From: Chionoecetes opilio | Lineage: Eukaryota > Arthropoda > Malacostraca > Decapoda > Majidae | Direction: 5' to 3' | NCBI GenBank assembly: GCA_016584305.1 | Contig: JACEEZ010009445.1 | Coordinates: forward strand, 43,773-107,772 | Length of the DNA: 64,000 nucleotides | Shown here: positions 56,842 to 64,000 of the stretch, piece by piece | Layout: each line of letters begins with the position of its first letter | Numbering within the stretch: the first letter of the stretch is position 1 | Made by a program: the position numbers and the translations under genes | The notes under the pieces: generated by a model | Told to the model about the DNA's origin: nothing | Database searches by the model: none | The model's input: the letters and a program-made list of their open reading frames with translations, nothing else

Positions 56842-57500
56842 TGATGGTTGTGCCTCCTGTGGGGTTTCCCCATTGGCCGCATCAAGTCCAATAAAAGCCT
56901 TGGGACTTGATTATGTAGATAATTCAAAAGTCACATAGAACAGAGGCTGAAAACTGAAGATGTGTTTTTGATCTTTGACAGATATGAGGATTTCAGTACA
57001 AAATGTTCTACAAGGACCTGTAGAGGGAATGAAGGCTGTCGCATATTTAAGTTAAGTCCCACAGCGCCTCTGCCTTCTCAGAAGCTTGCCCTTACAATGA
57101 CAGAAAACAAGAAGCAATTGATCAATATTATTTGCGACAACATTCTGAATGACACAGACTTCATTCAGAAGAATACAACAAAGCACAAACTTATGATAAT
57201 ATGAGGTCAGGACAAAACACCTGTAGAATTAAGTTGCAGTGGTACAATTGTAGAAAGAGCTGACATGGCAACCACTCATGAAGAAGCTGATAACATCATT
57301 GTGCAGCAGGCTATAGCAGTTGCTGTAGCTCAGCAGCAACCTATCACTGTTCTTGCAGATGATACAGATGTTTATGCACTTCTTCTTTATCATTACCTGG
57401 AACAAGGCATACAAACACCAATGTTTATGGAATCACCTGTAAAAGAGAGAACTGTTGTTGATATCCAGGCCACTGTAAAGAAACATAGAACATAATTCAG
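56842..57500 (+). pseudogene. Element P protein, PIN/FEN-like nuclease module
   Basis: After element B the P protein continues TVIDGCAS (first acidic position), LIFDRYEDFSTK, LTMTENKKQLINIICDNILN and ATTHEEADNIIVQQAIAVAV (acidic pair in an EAD-type helix). Then comes ITVLADDTDVYALLLYHYLE (DDTDV). The spacing VIDG ... EEAD ... DDTD resembles the metal-binding acids of FEN1/XPG-type PIN nucleases. That reading is inference. MESPVKERTVVDIQATVKKH ends the clean part. Frame breaks at about 56870 and 56940. Confidence 0.65.
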
Positions 57501-58252
57501 CAATTTTGGCTTCATGCTTTTACGGAGGATACGTGGCAGCATGTTTTGGTATGGAAAAGGAAAGATGTGAAAGTACTGAAAACGGGGTCGAATCTGGATT
57601 ATGGGTAATGCTGAGGCTAATCCCTGGGGTGTTGAACAGAAACAAAATTCATACTTCCTGTTAGGACTCAAAGCCCAATTAAATGTTGAGGCCGAGTAAG
57701 TGTGGGGACTTCAAAAAGGGGGAAAGTCGGGAAAAACATTTTACCCCAATTTAATGTTCTCTTCCACCTACTACAGGGGCCCTTTCTTTGAAAATTCAAG
57801 CGGCTCATCTGAAAAACTGCTTGGGAAGAACCCCCTGAACTAATCCCCGTTTTAAACCCCACAATTTATGGAGGTTTAAAAGAAAGCAGAAAAATTGCTG
57901 CCTAAAAAACAGCCCCTCCCATTTAGCTGCACCGAATCATATACTAAGTTGAAAAGATGCAATGTTCAAGTAAACAGCCATTAAGTCCTAAAGATGTCAT
58001 GTAAAAAGTCGGGGCTCCCATGCACAATGTTTGTGTTGTCAACCTCCTTTGAATGTTGCAATGATCAAACACAAACAGCGTTGAGAGGAGATGAGGATGA
58101 TTCTAATTACCTCAAGAATTTATGCATTTATCCCCATAGAAATTGAGGACTAAAACGATCTGACTAAAAAAATCGCTCTTATATTTGATGTTGAAAAAAG
58201 AAAATTTTTATAAAAATTTTAAAAGTAAAAAATTCACAAAAAAAAAAAAAAA
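57501..58252 (+). pseudogene. Element P protein, degraded C-terminus
   Basis: Only scraps remain readable (ASCFYGGYVAACFGMEKE; later DEDDSNYLKNLCIY). The sequence becomes rich in homopolymer runs and loses frame every few dozen bases. Confidence 0.5.
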
Positions 58253-58570
58253 AAGGCAGCCATTTAAAAAGGTGGTTTTTTGGATATGAAAATACCAAAA
58301 AGAATTTTCTGGGTCAAAAAAAACCCGGAATCCATGTTTTGGGTGCCGGTTATGTCAATTTGTAAGGGAATTATGGTATATTATGTGTTTTAAAATTTTT
58401 TGGGGCCCCCATTTGTTTATGAATATCAAAAATTGGGCAAGGTTGACGGACCAAACCCCAGATATTTTTCAAATGGAATAGGGCAAACAAAATCCACTAA
58501 AAAAAAAATTAGCCCCTAAAAAAAGGTTTGACCTGTGGCTCCGGCTTAGTCTTTCACTTATGTACAGGGC

Positions 58571-61500
58571 ATTAGCAAAAAGGGTGGAAAAAATGTAAAA
58601 GAGATTTTTTCAGGAGAGCCCCAAAAATTGTATATACCCCCCTTATGAAAAAGTTCTGAAAATTAAAAACTCGTGGCATTTTCATAATTAAAAATGGCCG
58701 CCATCACAATAAGATAAAATGAAAATCTTAATCCATCTGAGTTCGTAGTAAAAGATTTTTGGTGTACATCTATGTTTTAGAGTGTGTGAATAAAAATGGA
58801 GCCATAACAAATTTTTATTTGACAAATTTTACAAAAATTCAAAAGGGTGAAAAAAATTTTTTTTTTTATTTTTTTTCTATTTTTTTAAACCAAAAAACTA
58901 GTTATGTACGTTACATTTATAATAGCCAAAACTTTTTTTATGTACAAAAACCCAATTAAAAACCACAAAAAACCAACCATATTAAAGGGAAATTCTAACG
59001 GGTTTCCCCCCTTCGCCTTGCCTCAAGAACATGAAAATTTGTACAATTGTCCCCACTGAAACCCCTGCCCATTAGGGTACACTCCTCCGCCTTGGAACAA
59101 GACTGACTTTCCACACCCCCCTTGCGCCGCAAGATACCTTTTCCCAGTACCTTCTCGGAGCAACAGGCCTATGGGTTATGATTGGAACAATACCCCCTCT
59201 CTGTACTCCCCCCCACTTTTTTGGGGGTAGTCTTTCCCTGCCATTGTAAACAGCATGGTAGTTTATAGCTAGGAATTGGGAGCTGCTGAAGTTGGGGGGA
59301 TTGTTTCCCAAAATTGAAACCAGATGGGGGGTAAGGCTTTTAAGTGTAGATCGGAAGAAAAACAAGCGATGTTGTCCAGTAAATTTGCCCGGACAGCTCC
59401 AACAGTTAGTAGAAAAACTCTCCATGCGCTTCTCACCCTGACTGCGCAGATGAGAGAAAACACTCAAACAGCCCCCAATTGTCATAACTATCGAACAGCT
59501 AAAGGGGTTTTTTTCCTTGATTGTATATGGAAGACACAGTATCACACCAGTGTTTTGATGTAAAACATCGGGTTTTTTTGATGCAGAAAAACTTCCTGGA
59601 TTTCACGTATACAGTAACATGCAAAGGGTTCCGTCCCCCAGAAAATATGAAGATTCATGTTGGGGGGGCTTTTTGCGACCATCATCACCAGCAAGTAGTA
59701 CGGTTCCCACGAAACGACGGGGAATTTTGATTTGGGGGGCCCATCTATGGCAGTTATGTAATATGGCACTTGATGCAATCAGCCAGTCAGCATCGCAACA
59801 CTGTTTGACAAAATACCCACAGCCTCATATTTCTTAAATTTTTTGGTTAACGGCCCTTTATTCCTGCCATTCCCCAAGAACCCTTTTTTGATTTGTGGTT
59901 TCTTTTCCCAACCAAAAAAATGTCAGGAGAAGGTTCTTTTTGGCTTTCCTGCTTTTCCCGGTTTTTTGGGAAGCACTGCCATACCCGTAAAAACACTACT
60001 ATAACCTGGCCCATAGTGAACAAGAACAGGGATACATACTGGCCAACCGGTTGTATGTGGGATCAGCAGGCCATGGCAAGCTTTGAAGAAGATTTCCTCT
60101 ATAAAGGACGAAACTGCTTATTGGAAGTTCTAGATGGTTTTTTTCGACTTGAGAACATAGAAAGGACACTTTTTAGTGTTTTTCCTCTGATCCCTTTATC
60201 AAATGGGGGGTGGCTGTTTGGAAAACTCGTGAAGCAATATTCCCCACTCAAACTCTCCCGGGATCACAATGTGCCCCATGAACAATATTTTCTACCCCCC
60301 ACCTCAACACCTGCACGCCCTGTTTTTTTGTCACCACTGATGCGGGTACACGGTCTTTTCGTTTTAATTTTACGTCGCATATTTTCCCCAGTCATTACAA
60401 AAGCGCCTTGCCCACCAATACAAATTTGATCGCATTTAAACACTTGCAGCAACAACAGCTTGCTACCAACCAGAATATGGTCCCCCTATAAATGGGAGTG
60501 TACTTTGACCCTTTTGGGAAGGGTTTCCATAGTTTTTTAGCATCGGGGGGGGGCGTACGCTAGCCGCAGATCTACGGGGTCGTGTGGATTTGGACGAGTA
60601 AAACTTTCCAGGGCATGCATTGGGATGCACTGGGAAGCATGCCCCCATTTTTGAGTGTGCTGTCTGTAATTTTCTCGCCCCGAGCCATACCTTTGGAAAG
60701 TCTTCAGAACCGAAAAATTTTTTTTTTCAATAGTCGGGTCGTGAATTTTCCACCCAAATTTTGTCTGTTCTTGGATTAAAATACCATGCTCGGGAAGTCG
60801 CAGTACGGGGTCTGGAAAATGAATCACTTAGCCCTTTCATCGGTCAAGGTAGAGGCGGGCAAACTTTGCATTGCAAGGGGGCCCAGCAGCAGGAAAGGGA
60901 TCATTTCAGCGGGAGGGGAAAAGTAAATCCAATCTCCTGGCGTTCTGCTCGGATAAAATCAATAAGGGACACTTTTTCAAATATTCAACCAAAGTTTCCC
61001 GTTCGCTTTGGGTGCAGACTCTTTCATAGATCATCCATGACTGTTTGGGGCTGTTGGACCATATATTATTTCCCCCAGAACAGTGGCGATTCTCCCTCAG
61101 CAGTTGGTTACAGCCTGGTATGAGTGGGGTTAAAATACTGAGACATCCAGGGTCTCCAGTAAATTGGCAGTGGCTAACGACGAAGAAATGAGCGGAATGC
61201 GCGAGCATATGCATTCCCCTCATCATATGGGTTTCCGATTTTGGAGCACAAACAGCTTCCCAAGATTTCCAAAAACTACACCCATCACTATCCAACTATC
61301 CCCTGTATGACATGAGTAGGTGAAAACCTCCAGTCTAATGACAATTGTTTTTGCTGTGCATGGGGATTAACAAATTTTAGTTTCTTTTTATAGAGGGGTT
61401 ATCGAACGTACAGACAAACACCAAGCCATGCTCTTCAGTAGTTTCTGTGCAAAACACAAAGCAGAGAATGGTTTCAGGCGAGAGGGTCCGGTTAAGAAAG

Positions 61501-63440
61501 CAGGGTCTGAAAACTTCTCATGATTATTCCCTCAAGCACAGATAAAAAAGCTCCATGTGGACAGTCGACACATAGATACCTAGAGAGAAAATTTCTACAG
61601 ACACTATCAAAACATTTGGGGCAATTTCAAAAGGGGTGGGGGGTCCTTTGGAGGTTTTAAGGGGCCCCACAAAGATCGACTTAAACAAGTGTGGGTAGGC
61701 TTTTACACTTTGATTGGGACTTTGCCCCAAATTGACCTGTTTGTGAAAAAAACGTCTCTTTGTAGAACGGGGAATGACAGACGGGTGTCTGTCACCCCGA
61801 GGGGTAACACGTGCAATACACCATAACATGCCCGGTACCAAGACCCGTGAGGGTTCAACATTTTTTGCGCATTATCAAAATAAAATTAACAAAATCACCC
61901 CTTGAGATATAAATTGTTATCGTAAGCAGTGCCATATAGACTGAAAATCCCTATAACAAGCAAAGACATACACCAATAATCTATAGTTCTCGGGAACTCT
62001 ACTTTCGATGATATAAACGTAGGGAGCAAAAGGAGAACAAAGATCGAGGTCGAACGCAGACATTATCCGTTGAAGTGCTGTACGGCGGGGTTCACGCCAC
62101 ATTGTAAGTTTGATTTGATAACCCCCTCAGTAGTCGTTTTAAAGAGCAGGCACCCTTTTTTAATGTCTTGCAATTGTGTCATTGCGGGTATTCAGAGTTA
62201 ACATAGCTACAGACTTACATCATCTTTAGATTGAGCTGCCATATATGATGAAAACTTTTGTCATGTTACTGGACATAATTTTCTAAGGAGTGGTTCTTTC
62301 CCCAAGAAAGTATATATGGTTGTTTTCCAATATCACAAGTTTGAACAATTCCGCCCCAAAAATTCCCCCCATTCGTCCCAGCCTTTGGGGTGAGCCCCCT
62401 TTTTCCATCTAAAAGTCGTCCATCAAAGTCATAATTTTTCAAGTGAATATTGAATTTATCATTGTCCCCTATAAATTGGCACAACCCTTTTGGAAAGCCG
62501 CGTGTTTTTTGGGATTGAAGGTCGGCCCCGTTGAATCCACAGGGTATTCCCGCTTGGAAATTTTTTGCCAGCATAGAAAAGAACCTAACAGTCATGGGGG
62601 GTACTTTACTTCGCAGCAATAAAAACTAACTCATTTGGGTCGCGAAGCTAACGGGATCTCCCCCCTATCATGGCGATGCCCAGCTTTTTCAATTACGCTT
62701 TTAAGGGTGGCTTTTGCATACATCATGTGCCGTACCCGACGGTTGCGGGTATTTTGTTTTTAATTTAGTCTATTTCAGTCTTTGCACGTAGAGACAAAAT
62801 TTCTTTTTTATTGAAAACTCGAGTTCTTTAACGTAATTTTTAAGAGAGTGCCCCAACAGAGCCAATGGCTTTTTTCCCCTTTTTTCCCTTTGTAAGAAGT
62901 AATAGCATGGCGAAATTTTTTGCGACACATTTTCCCTGGACTGGGAATGGGAATTTTGACCTTTCCTTAAATACGACGCAAAAACCCCTTCTTTTCAATG
63001 CTGGCTCTAGGAGTCCCCCAAGGCCCTTATCATGGACCCCTGCCGATCTGATGTGTCTGCTTTCCGCATGTGGGAATATGAAAACTCGGGCCCTCATGAC
63101 GCACCTTAAAAACCGGGAAAATTTTTATTTTAATTATTATTATTATTTAAAAACTATTAATTAAATTTATGTAATTATATCAATTTTTATAATATACTAG
63201 AATTACACTTTTTGCAAATTTTTTTAACTCAAAAGAACTGGGATGGGTCCCCCTGTAAAAGTTTCCAGTTTTGCCCTTTTGGTATTTTAACCATTATCCA
63301 AATGTTATAGCGGGCCCTCTTCAATTCTGAAAATGCCCAGGTTGAATTTTCAGAACTTTGCACAGTGGCATGCTTTGGTTTTCGGAGTCCCCCTGAAAAA
63401 ATCAGCTTTCTACTATTTTTTCTAGGTTTTCGTTAAAAAT
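58571..63440. mobile_element. Second long-inverted-repeat element, P-like ends
   Basis: Left 58571-58720 and right 63296-63440 are inverted: GATTTTTTCAGG, AAGTTCTGAAAATT and GGCATTTTCATAATT on the left pair with CCTGAAAAAATC, AATTTTCAGAACTT and AATTCTGAAAATGCC on the right. The inner part of the arm (TGGCATTTTC..AATT.AAAATGGCCGCC) resembles the P arms. The 4.6-kb interior is not readable as a protein. Confidence 0.6.
58721..63295. other. Interior of the second element; no protein recognised
   Basis: Longest open frames (59893-60429 plus; 59072-59545 minus) show no domain I can name. Mixed homopolymer stretches (TTTTTTT, CCCCC, GGGGG) occur throughout, so a decayed or error-laden gene is likely but cannot be demonstrated by eye. 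Confidence 0.45.
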
Positions 63441-64000
63441 TTTTTACAATGTCCCTTTAATTAAGCTGGATTCCTGGGTGGGAGCTGCCGCTGCCCACCC
63501 CGGTTTTTAAAGGGCGTCGCTGATGGTTGATAGACAGGGGAGGGTGGGGTGGTGGTGGGCCCCTCGCCCCAACCCAAAACCCTTGCGTTTCCAAAAAAAA
63601 ATTTATATTCTTTGCTTTATCATCTTTTACGCAAAAATAGGCCTATTTGTTATCAGGAATCAGGCAGGATTTTTCCAAAAAAAAAACGCATTCATAAACC
63701 CAAAGGGGAAAAATAAAAACATGACGAGATCACAAAAATGGTGGATTTTGGGTTTCAGTGCTTAAATGTTTACTCCTAAACCCCCTTTAAACCCAAGGGA
63801 CCCAAGAATTTTGAAAGCTGAGCTTACCATCTGTTTATTTAAAACATTGTGCATATCACGAGCATAAAAATTACAGTAAGACTACATAATTTTAAAATTG
63901 AAAGGGAAAAAAAAAAGTGTATAAAACATTTTTTCTTTTTATTTTGCTTCCAACCTCCCCCTGAAATCAAACGTTTTTGGTGCATTTAAATTTCAAGCAC
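63441..64000. other. Unassigned sequence at window end
   Basis: No gene or repeat recognised; the same homopolymer-rich texture continues to the edge. Confidence 0.4.

Larger units (their letters stand above)
45204..58529 (+). mobile_element. Element P: long-inverted-repeat transposon with PIN-nuclease-like gene
   Basis: The left arm (45204-45515) contains CAGTGGATTTTGTTTG, GGTATTTTCAAATTC and AAAATGGCTGCC. It is matched inverted by the right arm (58253-58529: GGCAGCCATTT, GAAAATACC, CAAACAAAATCCACT). Arms of about 280-310 bp, diverged by roughly a quarter by eye. Between them is one protein family, split by element B. Without B the element is about 3.7 kb. The target duplication and exact ends are not resolved. 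Confidence 0.72.

Noticed and set aside
59893..60429. 178-codon ORF as a new gene
   Set aside because: No domain recognised, heavy homopolymer context, and it lies inside an inverted-repeat element; a chance or decayed frame cannot be excluded.

Overview
This is eukaryotic, almost certainly arthropod DNA, and most likely from a decapod or other malacostracan crustacean. The clues are a dense nest of Tigger-like, hAT, PIF/Harbinger and LINE elements, tRNA-derived SINEs, and short TTAGG-type repeats. The organism is an inference. There are no bacterial operons, CRISPR arrays or rRNA genes. The only recognisable host gene is a fragment of MUS81 (two exons, about 2.67-3.23 kb). One further short exon candidate lies at 44.66 kb. 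Almost everything else is mobile DNA, much of it nested.

Layout. 0-4.7 kb: a 25-bp minisatellite, an inverted-repeat element, a SINE, the MUS81 exons, and two adjacent Tigger-like MITEs. 5-7 kb: a small inverted-repeat element and a Tigger-like element carrying a second copy of it. 7.3-20.4 kb: a LINE (minus strand) split by a TIR element with CAGTACCC-type ends. That element holds SINE pieces, into which a Ty3/gypsy retrotransposon (9640-20212, minus strand) has inserted, and a hAT transposon (13683-16222) sits inside its pol gene. 20.7-29.4 kb: two more copies of the same LINE family, one of them broken by three TIR elements, plus fragments of two other LINE types. 29.5-32.6 kb: a duplicated segment, a GT-rich array and a third gypsy fragment carrying nested MITEs. 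32.6-35.1 kb: element V1, an inverted-repeat element coding the N-terminal half of an uncharacterised transposase-like protein, with a solo LTR in one arm. 35.6-45 kb: MITEs, a HARBI1-like relic and AT-rich sequence. 45.2-58.5 kb: element P (long terminal inverted repeats, PIN-nuclease-like protein). P is interrupted by element B (47222-56824, its own inverted ends and protein). B is in turn interrupted by a hAT transposon (47433-50758) and by element V2 (51374-54619). 58.6-63.4 kb: another long-inverted-repeat element with unreadable contents.

The most interesting content is the set V, B and P: three multi-domain protein families that I do not recognise as any textbook transposase superfamily. 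Each lies inside long inverted repeats. V and B share a D-x-T-x-x-N-T-G ... L-G-R ... C-x-x-H-x-x-E-L signature. The second notable point is that the gypsy element encodes an SGNH-hydrolase-like protein between its primer-binding site and gag.

Many reading frames break by single-base indels, even in MUS81 and in a gypsy element whose two LTRs differ at only one site I could find. Together with an N at 29424, this makes residual assembly error a real possibility, and all frameshift calls should be read with that in mind.
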